64,000 nt of DNA from Cryptomeria japonica (GCF_030272615.1 NC_081415.1:229918803-229982802); one strand, 5' to 3'; shown: positions 33,440-45,070, counted from the stretch's first letter. Made by a program: numbers and translations. The notes: generated by a model from the sequence alone, not told the origin.

Positions 33440-34916
33440 CTCAGTCATTAAGATCTTGAACAAGATCTTTCAGTCTATGACAGTTACTTATTTTATGCCC
33501 TTTCCCTTGGTGGAATTCACAATGTTCATTATCTCTCCACCATGGAGGTTTGACCTAAGGTTCATAGTTAGATGTCTTTGGTAAGGTCACTAGATATGAA
33601 GAGACCAATTGATGCAATACCATTTCAATAGGTTCCCCTAAGGGAGTGTATGTACGTTTTGGTTTATAATTTTACTATCATTGTGTCGGTTCCTCTTGCG
33701 GTGCATTACAACCTTGATTTTGTGGAGGAGCAACAATGTTATTTTTAGGAGGGGGATTATGCCCTGCAAATCAGACCACAGGTTGTGCACTCTTTATGGT
33801 TCTCGTATCTACAACCCCGTCATTGATGATGTTTTTTTTTTAATTCTAGAAGTTGGGTTTATCACTGTTAAAACGCAGGCAAGGGCCATCTTTTGGTTCA
33901 TTGTATATCTTGATGAACCCCTTTTCGATAAGGGCTCATTCACATTTTAATCCCTGGGTGATCATGTCATTAAAGGACTTTGTGCCCTTCATGTCTAGGT
34001 GGAATTCCATTTCATCATTCAAGTAGGAAATAAATATTTCAACCAGCTCTCATTCAGGTAGATGAAGAGAACGTGTACTAGATAGTTGTCTCCATCGTTG
34101 CAGGAAAGTTGAAAATAGCTCCCCTGGTTTTTGTTTGGTATTACAAAGATTCGCCATGGTAATATCATGTTCTATGCTGTGTGAATAATGCACAATGAAC
34201 TTTTGGATAAGTTCCTCGAATGTTCTAATGTTGCTTGTTAATCGAGAAAACCATTGTGTGGTTGTCCCTCCCAAACTATGAGGAAAAAGGCACATTAGAT
34301 ATGTGTCTTCATATGCCACTTCTAGGCAAGCTGAGTGAAATTCCCTAACATGATCTCTAGGGTCTCCTTTTCCACGATACTTTTCAAACTTAGGTGTTTC
34401 AAACCCTTGTGGAAAAGGTGGCATATGTAGATTCATATCAAAGGGGTAGGGACAAATATAATTAAGTGAAAATTGGGTAGTTTTCACACCACTGTGGAGT
34501 TGTTGGGCTAGATTCTTGACTTGTTGCCTCAACATGTCAATGTCATTAGGAGGAGGAGGAGGTGAGGGATTTCCTTGATTAAGGTCATATCTGAAGTTAT
34601 CTCGACCTCTTCCACCCTCATTATGAATATGGTGTTCCGATGTTTTCCGTAATTGTGTAGTATCAAAATCAGAGGGTAGTTTGGCTCCCTCTTGAGAAAG
34701 TCTCAAAAAATGAGCATCGACGTTGTTTTTAAGGATTTCATCAAAAAATTGATTGAAGAGGGGGTTGTGTTGTGCCCTTTCTTTTGCTTCAGGAGTGGGA
34801 GTACTAGGATTTTCATCATTTGCATTTCCTCCAAGGGCTTCTTGAAATTCATTGAGATTTTCATCCTCCTCCTCTTCAACCTCTAGTTGTCTAGTCCTTG
34901 ATTTGGTTTGAGCCAT
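33440..34916 (-). pseudogene. gypsy1 gag, broken
   Basis: The start at 34916 (MAQTKSRTRQLEVEE) is followed by an acidic N-terminus, a Pro run, and the gag core PKFEKYRGKGDPRDHVREFH ... TTQWFSRL ... LCNTKQKPGELFSTFLQRWRQL (34050-34450), the Retrotrans_gag domain. After frame breaks, the zinc knuckle of the Tat type, C-x2-H-x4-H-x4-C (CEFHQGKGHKISNC), is readable at about 33479-33522, followed by HRLKDLVQDL. It closely resembles the gag of gypsy2 in order and motifs. Confidence 0.8.
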
Positions 34917-37379
34917 TTTGTTTGAAATTTATTTTTGAAGTTTGATGAAAGTGATTATGAGTTGGTGATGGAATGAAAGATAAATGTTTTGTGAAGTGTT
35001 TAGCATATGGATCTCTAGCTAAAGGTTTGATGTTACCAAAGTCCTTTTATGAATTTCTTTTTGTGTTGTCAATAATATTTGATATGATAAGGTATAGCAA
35101 GGTTTTAGATGTGTTACAAACCAAGCTACCTAGTAATGAGAGGATGCACTCATAGACTAGTTTTAACCTATGTATAAATGCCTCTTAGGATGAGTTTATC
35201 CTAGATGTAGAGACACTCTAAAAAGTGATGTGTTGTTTTGATTCAAGCAATATCTAAAAAAGAACTTAGGACAAGACCTCTTTATGTTTTGAGAGTTGAA
35301 ATGGATTGATTATGTATGAATGTGAGAGTGGACGGGAACTTCAATAAAAACTTTTTGTTACATATGAGACAAATTCTTCCTCTTCTTTCTCGGGGGTTGG
35401 TGGTTCTTCCCGAGATATGTTATATGTAATGAAAATATCTGGAAAGAAAGCAGGGTTGATTTTACCTCCTTTGTTTTTATGATAACTCAAAGCTTTATAT
35501 TGAGTAAAAGCTCTATTGTTCAAGGGATCTTTATCAAACTCGTTGGATTTTCCTTGAAGATACAGATGCATATGACGCAACAAGGCTCTGTGTGAGACAA
35601 AAAAATGTCTATTGAGATAGAAAAAATTCCTTCTTTTGATGAAAGCCTTTGAACTTAATGGTCTTTTCTTCAAATTGACATGTTGATGAAGATTCCTCTT
35701 TCTCAAGATTTGAAGGCTGGTCATATAACTTGATATCTTGTTTTGCACTTTGTTTGATGCTTGTTGGTCAAATGTTTTGGATGAAATTTTTGTGTTGGAT
35801 GAATACTTGTTTTTGAATTGGTTTTGACTTTCTTTGACAAGAAAAAAAGAGAAAGCACACAAACACAATAATGTTGCCACAAAAGGCACAAATAAGTGTG
35901 GGTCTAAATCAACCCAATCTTTGAACTTTTTGACCCCTTTTCAAATGTTTTTGTGTATGTTTTTCCAAAAGCCCAAAGTTGGCTCAATTTATCACTGGTT
36001 TGACACAAAACAAAGACACTTAAAACACACTTTATCCCTAAGGTCAAATGGTCAGTTGCGATAATTTCAGCCCACATCTTGATATTTCTTCAACTTTGGT
36101 ACTACATACCTTATGAATCCCACCGTAGTAGGTAAGGATGTGATATACTAAGTCTTGTGCGAGCATAATAGATAGATGATCCCTATGATGTGGGAATCAC
36201 CACTTTTATCAAGCTACAAGTAGCCTTTCAAAAAGCCCTGTTTCTACTCAAGGAAATATGTATGGTGAGTATCTTGGGAGAAAAACCATATATGCTCTTG
36301 CACTGAATTTATCACAAATATCCTCAATCAATAGAATAGGTGGGTTTCTATATAAAAAGGTGTCTAGTAATGTTCGATGTTTTCGGACATAAGTTCATTC
36401 TGCAGTGACTCACTTAAGAGCCTTGTAACTTGTGGTGGGGCCCATATGTCCTTTCGACAAGTTACACTATAGGAACAACTATACCCAAGGCTACAACTTT
36501 CTCTCACACCTGATTTCTATAGAGGCTCGAAGGATTTACCACGTGAGGTCATTCCCAAGAGTGATGTGTCTCTTGGTAGACCTCTCTTAAAAAGATAAAA
36601 TTTTGAGTGTTACTAACACTTTTCTCTTGCACCTAGGACCATGAAAGCCAAGGGACAGGATAATGTGTGTTAGAAGTAGGACCACTCGACAAACTTTTCA
36701 CAAGTGTGCCAATCACCAAAAACGTGTGTTCTTTTTAACCAAAATATAACAATGTGATTTGACTATTTGAAGATGTTGCTCCAACAAAAATGGTGTTCTT
36801 TTTAACTTCAAAGCAAAATGTTTTGTTAATCTAGGAACTTGAAATCCTAGTCAACTGAATTGAGAACACGTTTTTCTTGAAGTAAATCAATTGAACTGGA
36901 AGGGACAAATGACTTGTTCTTTTTAATCTTGCCCAAAATGAAGTGTTGATTGTGAATTTTAGTTTGATGCAAGAAATAAGAATTGTCTTGTTAATTTTAA
37001 GCACCAAATTCAAATTGTCCCTAACTCGCAAAAAAAATAAAAATTGTTGGGTTTGGAGTTTGTGGTTCTTTTTAACTTTGACAAATGAGATTCTTTTTAC
37101 AAGCCCAAACAAAATGTGTGATTCCTTTTAAAAGCTCAAATGGAAGTGAAGTTGATTTTAACCAAGAAAAGAAAGTGAATTCATTTTATCCTAAATTTAA
37201 AGACAAAGTTAGAAACATAAATAAATTTACTTCCTAAGCTTAAATTTTGGAGATCCTTAAAAAATGGGGTTAGTCCAAACCCGCACAAAAGATAATTAGT
37301 TAGTAAAATCCGAATGTTTGGTGGGCTTCTACAAGCCTAATATTTTTGGTTTTTTGGTTACAAGGAAATTTTTGTACAA

Positions 37380-37720
37380 CTCTCTGTTACAATAGCGCTA
37401 CTCTGTGTAGAAACATAAGCACTATTTAACATGAAAGCACTACATAAAAAACACAAGTGCTAAAACAAGTGAAAACACGCTATAAAAAGAGACATAAGCA
37501 CTAAAAGAACTCTGTCAAACAAAAATAATTATGTCAAACAGTGAGCTGAAAGTGCTAAAACTAGACATAATAGCGTTATTTAATGGTCAATAACGCTAAA
37601 AGAAAGTCAATAGCGCTAGTTGAGAGACAATAGTGCTATTATTAGGAACAATATCGCTAAAGTACCAACTTTTGAAGGCGCTAGAGCGTGAACAATGGCG
37701 CTAAAGCGCGACCTGTGTGT
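37380..37720 (-). repeat. leader of gypsy1 with scattered AGCGCT / AGCACT motifs
   Basis: The 340 bases next to the primer site contain over a dozen copies of AGCGCTA or AGCACTA/AGTGCTA at irregular spacing (for example near 37395, 37605-37620, 37640 and 37700). AGCGCT is self-complementary. The rest of the leader (34917-37380) has no recognisable gene. Confidence 0.75.
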
Positions 37721-37770
37721 CAATTAAAACATGTAAAAGTTATTAGTTTTCAAAAAAAAAGATATCAAAA

Positions 37771-37802
37771 AGTTGCGTGTTCGATTCACATCAGGTTCAC
37801 CA
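37771..37802 (-). promoter_or_regulatory. primer binding site of gypsy1, tRNA-Trp type, unusually long match
   Basis: On the plus strand GTTGCGTGTTCGATTCAC, then ATCAGGTTCACCA, matches the 3' end of plant tRNA-Trp including the T-loop and the terminal CCA. The two differences in the acceptor/T-stem part (A for G) are of the CpG-decay type. Read on the minus strand it begins TGGTGAACC two bases after the LTR end, so it is the minus-strand primer site. The similarity extends well past the usual 18 nt, to about 32 nt. It is not a tRNA gene: the 5' half is missing, and genomic plant tRNA genes do not encode CCA. Confidence 0.85.
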
Positions 37803-38329
37803 AATGATGCTCTGTAAAAAGGATTGTTAGGATATTGTCAAGACACAACAAAAAGAAACAAGCAACAAAACCAATTGTTAGTGTTAGAAATCATAAATCA
37901 AACAATAGCCTAAGAAACCATATCAAGAGAGACACTAAAATCAAAATGGAAAGCTTAACAAAGACAAAAAAATGCAATAAGGCATCTCCAAATGCCCTCC
38001 ACCATGCTTGTAGCTTCTCCTCCCTTGTTCCTCTCCTCTCCAAGTTCCCAAATGAGTGTAACTCTCAATAGCTTTTTGCACTATTTTGGATGTCTTATGG
38101 AGATTCAAGATTGTAAAATGATTTTTATGAGAATGCAAACATGAACAAACTAAAATGAGATATTATTCTAATTAGCTAGTGTTAATTTTAGCCCAAAAGA
38201 CAAAATGTAGATGATTATGCTAAATTCTCTTTAAATTTTACTATAAATTAGATGCATACAAGATTTCAGGATCATAGATGTGCTTGAGAATGTTTGAGGC
38301 TTGAGGATTTGAAAATGAGGAATGTGAGC

Positions 38330-38341
38330 TCTATTTATAGG
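38330..38341 (-). promoter_or_regulatory. TATA box in gypsy1 LTR
   Basis: CCTATAAATAGA on the minus strand, a near-consensus plant TATA box in the LTR. Confidence 0.65.
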
Positions 38342-39017
38342 TAAAATGGAGCAATGGAGGGTTGAGATTGAGTAATCTCATCAAGGGTCAGGATTGAGGG
38401 GTTTATGATCCATGTGAGGACTTTCAATCCAATCCCAGGATGACAAGTGTCAACAAGAGATGGGTTGAGGGGAGAGGGAATAAGCATTAAATGTTTGACA
38501 TGACTTGAGGGTTAACTTGGGAGGTAACCTAGTTAATGTTGAGTTGAATGAATAAAGTCATTATCTAATAAATAATGCCTTTATCCAATGTATAAACCCT
38601 TGTGCAATAGTTAGAGGAATAACCAAGGGTAAAGCCATGAGTGCTTGATGAGACCCCTGGGTTAGATGAAGGTTGAGTTAGGCAAAAAGTCTCTAACCAT
38701 GCCACAAGGGTGAGTTAACCATTAATGGTTTGGAAGACTTTGGGGAAAAATTTGTAAGAGTCCTTCCAAATTTGGGGGAACTCAACAAGTTATCTTGTTG
38801 AAGACATAAAGGATTTATTGCTTTTAGAAGACTTTCTTCCAAATTTGAGAAGTGACATCCTCAAATTTAGGGAAAGGATATGATTAGAGGGATTTGATGG
38901 GTTCTAGAAGAATTTAGAAAGGGGTTTTAGGAGGCAAGTGAGAGATGTAGGAAAATGCAAGTGGGTGGGGAAAATAGAATTTAATTAAAATAAAATTAAT
39001 TTATTTCAATTGTGGTT

Positions 39018-39292
39018 TTTGTATTAAGTATCATAGAATCACAAAGTTCATTTTTGCTCATTCGAGCATCCACGTTACAAACTTATTACATACTAGCTCC
39101 TTTCGAGCACCAAACTAGAAACAACAATTGGAAGACCAAGGGTCACAACTTAGAAATCCACTTTAAACAACCAATGGAAGACCAAGAGTCACAACTTAGA
39201 ATTCTACACAAAGGTGTCCCTCATGGGAGTTGAACTTGGGTCTCCACATTGAGAACTCAATGCTTTGACCAACTAAGCTCAACCCCTTGGAC
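39018..39292 (-). mobile_element. tRNA-derived SINE, copy 2, with 16-bp target duplication
   Basis: A 275-bp insertion in the gypsy1 LTR, flanked by the perfect repeat TATTTCAATTGTGGTT (39002-39017 and 39293-39308). On the minus strand it starts TCCAAGGGGTTGAGC. The A-box-like GAGCTTAGTTGG is one base off consensus and the B box GTTCAACTC is full consensus. The body shares the SINE family sequence with 1404-1558. It also has an internal duplication of about 47 bp (the GGAAGACCAAG.GTCACAACTTAG block, twice). The 3' part toward 39018 is unrelated to copy 1, and there is no (AAT)n tail. It would be transcribed by RNA polymerase III and mobilised by LINE enzymes. Confidence 0.85.
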
Positions 39293-39612
39293 TATTTCAA
39301 TTGTGGTTGCAACTTGCATTTGTAGGATAATGCAAGTGGGGGGGATTTAATGATTTAAATAAATATTTTAATTATTTATTTAAAAGAGGAAAGTGGATTA
39401 AATTAAATAAATATAATTTATTCATTTAATTGATTGTGAGTTTGGTTTAATGAATTAATTTAAATAAATTGAATAATTTATTTAATTAATAGGAGAACGA
39501 TTGAAGATGAATTAATTAAATGTAAATTTAATTAACTATTGGCTAGTGGGTTTATTAATCAAATAAATAGTAAATATTCATTTAATTAAATAGACAGATT
39601 TATGTGACTACA

Positions 39613-40245
39613 GTTTCCTTTTTCAAATAAATGGAAATGATATTTAATTAATACCCAATTTGGTCCTATGACCAATAATATCCAAAGATAATATGATGAA
39701 CTAACTGTTTCTTCAATGGATTGAGTAGTCGTTGTTATGTGCTAAACATTAGGAAGTGGAGAAGAAAAAAGGTCTAATACTTCCTAAATTTCCCTACTTT
39801 GTTAATCACACGTGATCTTATAACTAGCAAGAATTCATCATGCATATCAACATGCAATTTTCCTATATATTAAATTATAGTTCAAACCTTGCAAAAGAGT
39901 AGACCATTATTAATTAAAATTCTAATAATTTAAACTTTTTATTTATACTTATCAAACTCATGTGTCCCCAATATATATTCACTATAATTTCCATTACATT
40001 ATCTTATTAAGCTAATGTGAAACAAGTGTTCTAACATGAGCGATATTAAATAAATATGAATTGTTATTTTATAAAATTGTGAAAAGTGAGAATAATATGT
40101 TTAATAGAGAATTAAGGGATTCATCTAGATAAAAAAATACATGCATATATTGGCCAACCAGAAGGTGTGTGTTTATGTGTGTAGGTGCATATATGGGTAT
40201 ATGTGTGTATATACATAGATATACATATGTATGCATGCATGTATG

Positions 40246-40279
<34 letters not shown>

Positions 40280-40780
40280 CACACACATGCACACACAATT
40301 GACTAGAAGGGAAAAATCTTTTATTATAAAGCATGTGGATAGAACCTTGATCTTGATAATTTTATTGAAATGATTGACTAACTTAGATTACAAATCTTAA
40401 AGATGTTGAGACGTACAATATAATACAAGTAAAATCATGCAATTGTATTTTATGTGAAGGTATAATAGAACACATAGAATAAAGGTAACTTTAATAGCTT
40501 TTGCAAACAATGAGGAATACAAGATAATTATCATCATATCTACTTAGACTTAACCTTATTACAATTTTAACAATACATGGTCTTGTTGGTGGGTACAATT
40601 GGTATTGTAAAAAGTGTTAGACAATCTTATATGATATTTTCCTATGCTCCAAGGAGTATTTGGTACAATACAAGAAAATTCTACATTTATAAGAGACATA
40701 GAAGACCATGCAACAATGAACACCCCACTAAGAAAAATTTGTTACAACGCAAGAGAGTTACACATTTAATATGGATCTGT
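39613..40780. other. AT-rich spacer with microsatellite
   Basis: No gene is visible. It contains the ATGT/GT microsatellite (listed) and, at 40378-40510, a relative of the 3.1-3.3 kb repeat. Confidence 0.55.
40185..40300. repeat. ATGT/ATAC/CACA compound microsatellite
   Basis: Interrupted GTAT/ATGT units (GTATGTATGTATG run at 40248-40279), followed by CACACA-type units. Open frames over it (Tyr/Ile/His/Thr repeats) are artefacts. Confidence 0.9.
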
Positions 40781-40789
40781 ACGAATGCA

Positions 40790-41545
40790 TAGAAAAACGC
40801 ATGCATTCAAACGTAGAAATTCACATTCGCTCATATCACTACGCATTCGACATGATAGAAATTTTCAATCGCCCACACATCAATTCACATTTGCCTACAT
40901 GATGATTCTCATTTGTAGGACTTAGTGGCATGCTAAATTTCTTTTGTCACTTCTATCTCTCATTTAGTTTCGCTTTTGACCCATCATTCTTTTTTAACTT
41001 TGGAAATTTTGTTTTTATGCATAAAATTTGTCTAACCCCATGGCAAGGAAGGTAAGATTCAAGATTCCAAGTGCCAGGAAGAGAACCAAAGACAAAAGAC
41101 AATATAGAGATTATCAATGAAGGATAAGAGCAGAGAAAAGATTCCAAGATCTTGAAGGATTGGTTGCCTTATCCAGATGTTATCATATTGTGCACAAATA
41201 CCTAAAAAAATTGACATATTTTATAACATCAAGGTCATTGGCAATATGATAATGGATGAAACTCATGTCTTTTAAAAAATTCCATTTTCTATCTTTCCTT
41301 TTTGTGTTTAACTAGGTCATTTCGAGCTAATCATTATCTTGTAGGTTCCTATTATCTTTCCAGATTCTGTTTTCTGCACTTTTTCCAAACTTTGTCTACT
41401 GCATCGCATTTGATAGAATAGAACTATGGATCCACTCAGATGTTGATATGCATTCAATCAGACAATAATTTGCATTTGATGACACAAAAATTCGCATCCG
41501 AGTACGCAAAATTCGCATTTGATCATAACTTGGTTCACATTCGCT
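40790..41545 (+). repeat. scattered ATTCGCATTTGA-like motifs, probable leader of gypsy3
   Basis: Repeated words of the form (A)ATTCGCATTTGA, ATTCACATTCGC, ACGCATTCGAC and ATTTGCATTTGATG occur irregularly in two clusters (40790-40910 and 41400-41550). The sequence lies upstream of a stretch (about 41803-41850, with GTTGGAGCAACATCT) that is homologous to the gypsy1 leader (36760-36830 on the minus strand). It is therefore probably the same kind of leader on the plus strand. Confidence 0.55.
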
Positions 41546-41639
41546 GAATACACTTAAAACCTCTCTATTATGTCATTTTCACAAATTCTAGTATTTTAAT
41601 GTTCTGTTTTAATAGACAGTGAGGCAAATTTTGTAACCG

Positions 41640-43149
41640 AAGGAAAAACTTAGGCTTGTGAGCCCACAATACAAACTAATGCTTTCACGGGTTTTGCAGG
41701 TACAGTTGGACCTAGTTTAACTCACACTTCCTTTGGTGTTATTTAAAAAGAACAACACAAATCTACTTCATTACAAGTTATTCATCATTTCTTTGTGGAT
41801 TAAAATTAACACCATTCTTGTTGGAGCAACATCTCCAAATTGTTTTTAGAAAAATTTGCAATGAAAGAATAAAAAGAACAATATGTCTTATTTGTCTTGA
41901 AGGTGATAGGCATATGATCTCCTCTTAATTGGGTGATCAAAAATCTAGACTCACCGTTTATGCTTTCTATCAATTTTTCAATAAGATAAAACCCTTAGTA
42001 GGCCTACCCTCCCAAGTAGCCCATAAGGCCGGTGAGAGGGGAACGACCTAAGTGGCAACAACTAAAGCCAAGTAATCCAAGCCACTATAAATAAACGTGT
42101 TTGTGATGAAATTCACAAGTGACAAGTGTTATATGTTGTCACAATGACATCATGCCTCCTTCAGTGTCTATATGGCACGTTAAAATTTGTAGAGCGTAAC
42201 CTCTGCAAACTATGAGACATCCTTTAACGGAGTGGAAAACTCTACTGATTGTGACCACTCGAATGGAACCCTCATTAAAAACTTTAGGAATTAGTGGCCA
42301 AGCTAAATTAGTAACAGACACTTGTAATATCATAGTGCAAGGGTGGGGAATAATTCGCCCCCAAGACACTCACCATACATCTCCCAAGAAAATGATCCAA
42401 TTGAGAAACAACTCTCTTTGGTTCATCTTTTTGAAAAAGACAAAAAATTGGCATACCTTAGGATGTGACATGACTATTTGAGCTGAAGGAGTATCAAGAT
42501 GTGGGTTGTCTAGTATTATGAGTGACATTTTGATATTAGAAGAGTTTGACTATTGTGTGTTTGTTTGGCCAAAATCTATCGAAAAAAATTGGGGTTTGAA
42601 AAGATCGTAGCAACCATGAGGATTTGAAAAGATCCTATAAACAACATTCTTTTTGAATTATATCAAATTGTTTTCTTACTTGCTGCTATTTTTCATGCAT
42701 ATTTTCAAAAGATCAAACATCCAAAACATAGCCAAAACAAAGTTAGAAAATTGTTAAGCACAATAAAGTTTTGTCAGAAATCTTCCAACCACAAACACAG
42801 TTTGAGACCTCAAAAGAAAAACATTACAACATTTGATGTCAACAACAACCAACAAAATTGCCACTTTGAGAGAAATGGAGAAACCATCTTATCTGTTGTG
42901 ATCTTAGGTCCATATTTTTTCCTCGTCAGAACAAGTACAACAACGAACATCAAAACAAGACCCAAGCCTCACATAGATGTATTTGTATCATCTCATCTTC
43001 TAGTCTCATTATTTCCTCTCTTGTGTCTCCATATCCAAGTATCAAGGTCATATACAAATTAATCATCATCAGTCTTAAACATTCTCGATCTCAGTTCAAA
43101 TCAATCAAGCAAATATCATGGAATGACATTATGCATTTCATAGGGAAGG
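41640..43149 (+). other. probable leader of gypsy3, non-coding
   Basis: Matches the gypsy1 leader around 41803-41850 in the plus orientation. The rest has balanced composition but no readable domain. No LTR or primer site could be set for the 5' end of gypsy3. Confidence 0.45.
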
Positions 43150-43451
43150 TGAATAATTCATCCCTTCCAATCCTATTCCATCGTCATCCATAGAAATTTT
43201 ATCTCAAGAAATTAAGACTTTGCAACAACAAATGAGAGACATGACTAGTCCTAACAACTATAGGGATTGGTTAGAAAAAATGATGAGGGAAGTGACAACC
43301 ATGGTGCCTCTAATCAAAAGGGAATAATTATCATGCCAACATTCCTTCTCTTGTGAGACCATTCAAACATGCCAACCTTCATTCTCCAAAAAATCATTCC
43401 TACTTGAAGCAGTCACCGATGAGGAGGGACCTCAAATAGATCAATGCACAA
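43150..43451 (+). pseudogene. gypsy3 first coding segment
   Basis: From about 43180 an open stretch reads SIEILSQEIKTLQQQMRD, then NYRDWLEKMMREVTTM, an amphipathic helix-rich segment, with one stop at the 'IKRE' end (43327). It continues to the break at 43451. Sequence after the insertion (55612 on) is colinear with it. It has no Retrotrans_gag core, so this element seems to encode a different first protein from gypsy1 and gypsy2. The family is not recognised. Confidence 0.4.
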
Positions 43452-43662
43452 CAGATTGTTTTATTGCATGAAAATTGATTACATCCAACTGGTAGCAACC
43501 GGATTACAGCATACCGGCTCACATGCTTGGTAGAACATACAGATTAGGTCACAACTAAGACCTTGAATCTTAAGATCTATCTTCTACACATAGTCTAGCT
43601 ACTTGATTCTTCAATTGATTATATTCTAATGCACAATTACAATGATATATATATATATATAT

Positions 43663-43810
43663 CGATCCAAAGGATCCAGTCGGCCCAAAAGGGATCAAAA
43701 CCCAAAGAGCAAGACCTAACGTGTAAAAATAAACAAGGTCGGCCTTCGCCAAGAGATTCCTCCAGAAAATGAAGAGGGGAAAATAGATTTGAAGGTCAAA
43801 TGATCAAAAC

Positions 43811-43857
<47 letters not shown>

Positions 43858-44006
43858 CCAAAGGATCCAGTCGGCCCAAAAGGGATCAAAACCCAAAGAG
43901 CAAGACCTAACGTGTAAAAATAAACAAGGTCGGCCTTTGCCAAGAGATTCCTCCAGAAAATGAAGAGGGGAAAATAGATTTGAAGGTCAAATGATCAAAA
44001 CATAAT
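43663..44006. repeat. 191-bp tandem duplication across an LTR boundary with (AT)n between
   Basis: A 153-bp unit starting CGATCCAAAGGATCCAGTCG is present at 43663-43815 and 43854-44006, nearly identical. An (AT)n run stands before each copy (43644-43662 and 43815-43853). The unit includes the first ~46 bp of the gypsy2 left LTR, so the duplication happened after gypsy2 inserted. Confidence 0.9.
43956..43960. repeat. target-site duplication of gypsy2, left copy
   Basis: GAAAA, matched at 55250-55254. Confidence 0.75.
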
Positions 44007-45070
44007 GAAATAAACATGTAGAATGCTAAAATATCATTAAAAGACCATTTCACCTTGCTATTTTACCTTCTCCTTTGGATTGAGCTTGATGAAGTGAAGG
44101 CGCCCCTTGATAATGCTCCACTTGATGTGCTCCTTTAGTTGTTGGATGTGGATGGCTCTCCAATGTTGTGCACAAATGGAATGGATTTGAAAAATGATAA
44201 GGATGAGATGATCAAGTTGCCAAGATGATTTCCTGGGCTCAAAAGGGCAGCATAAACTTATTGGATTTCAAGATGTTTTGAATGAAGGGATGGAGCCCTA
44301 TTTTATAGGAAGAGGAGAGGAAAACGGATGGCTAGGATGAATTCGAGATGAAGGGCTAAGATTTACTTGTGAGCTCACATAAGGTCCAAGAGAGGGTGTG
44401 GAGACCAAGAAATATGCCTTAAAGGCATTTCATATCTCCACACTCCACAAGATGCATTGGAGGAATTAAAAATTCTCCAAAAAAGGATATCATGGGGATT
44501 GGAGGAATAAAAAGGAATTAAAAATTCCTTGGGAGAGGGGATGCCTAGAGGAATGTGTGATTTCAAAAATCTTACATTCACCTAGGAAAAGAGCATTTAA
44601 AGCTAGTGGATGGATGAAAAGGACAAAGAGTTGACTTTGTGGCTAATCATGATGATTAACCATTACCGACTCATTAGAAGGGGGATTAGAGGAAATGTTA
44701 GGTGGGATTAATATTTATAAGAAAATTTGACTAGGAGAGAGAATAAGTGGAGGGAATAAAAAATTAGAAGAATAATGTTAAGTGAGTTTAGGGAGTTTCT
44801 AGAAGAATGAATTAAGAAGATGATTTGTAGGAATCATGTAGGCTAACTAATTAATTGAAATTGATTAGCTAAGAGGAAGATTTGTGAGGATTTGATTTTT
44901 TTAGAAGAATAAAGAAAGGGATTGATTTATTAAATCAATCAATCATATGCTATAGTGACAATATTAATTATATTTAATTAATATTGAGAGGAATTTGAAT
45001 TAACATAATTAATTAATTAATTATGTGAGAAATTAAAAATAATTAAAATAATTATTTTTAAGTGTCTACA
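43961..45070 (-). repeat. 3' LTR of gypsy2
   Basis: 1,110 bp. On the minus strand it starts TGTAGACACTTAAAAAT and ends CTCTTCA. TATA box CCTATAAAATAG at 44298-44309. Confidence 0.9.
44298..44309 (-). promoter_or_regulatory. TATA box in gypsy2 3' LTR
   Basis: CCTATAAAATAG on the minus strand; the same box is present in the 5' LTR at about 54473-54484. Confidence 0.6.

Larger units (their letters stand above)
29203..39612 (-). mobile_element. gypsy1: Tat/Ogre-type Ty3/gypsy element, 3' part missing
   Basis: Minus-strand element. From its 5' end it has a 5' LTR (37805-39612, containing a SINE), a tRNA-Trp primer site, a 2.9-kb leader, gag, protease, RT, RNase H and the beginning of a second RNase H. 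It stops at about 29203 against element B, so the rest of the second RNase H, the integrase and the 3' LTR are missing. The CHHC-type gag knuckle, the long leader and the second RNase H domain point to the Tat lineage. The coding region has many stops and some frame changes. Confidence 0.85.
37805..39612 (-). repeat. 5' LTR of gypsy1 (with SINE insertion)
   Basis: On the minus strand it starts TGTAGTCACATAAATC and ends AGAGCATCA, two bases before the primer site. The start resembles the TGTAGACAC starts of the gypsy2 and gypsy3 LTRs. It is about 1.5 kb without the SINE and its target duplication. The 3' LTR is not present, so age cannot be estimated. Confidence 0.78.

Noticed and set aside
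37771-37802. tRNA-Trp gene
   Set aside because: Only the 3' part is present, it includes CCA (not encoded in plant nuclear tRNA genes), and it stands next to an LTR end. It is a primer binding site.
40069-40373. His/Thr/Tyr-rich small proteins on both strands
   Set aside because: Translation of the ATGT/CACA microsatellite.
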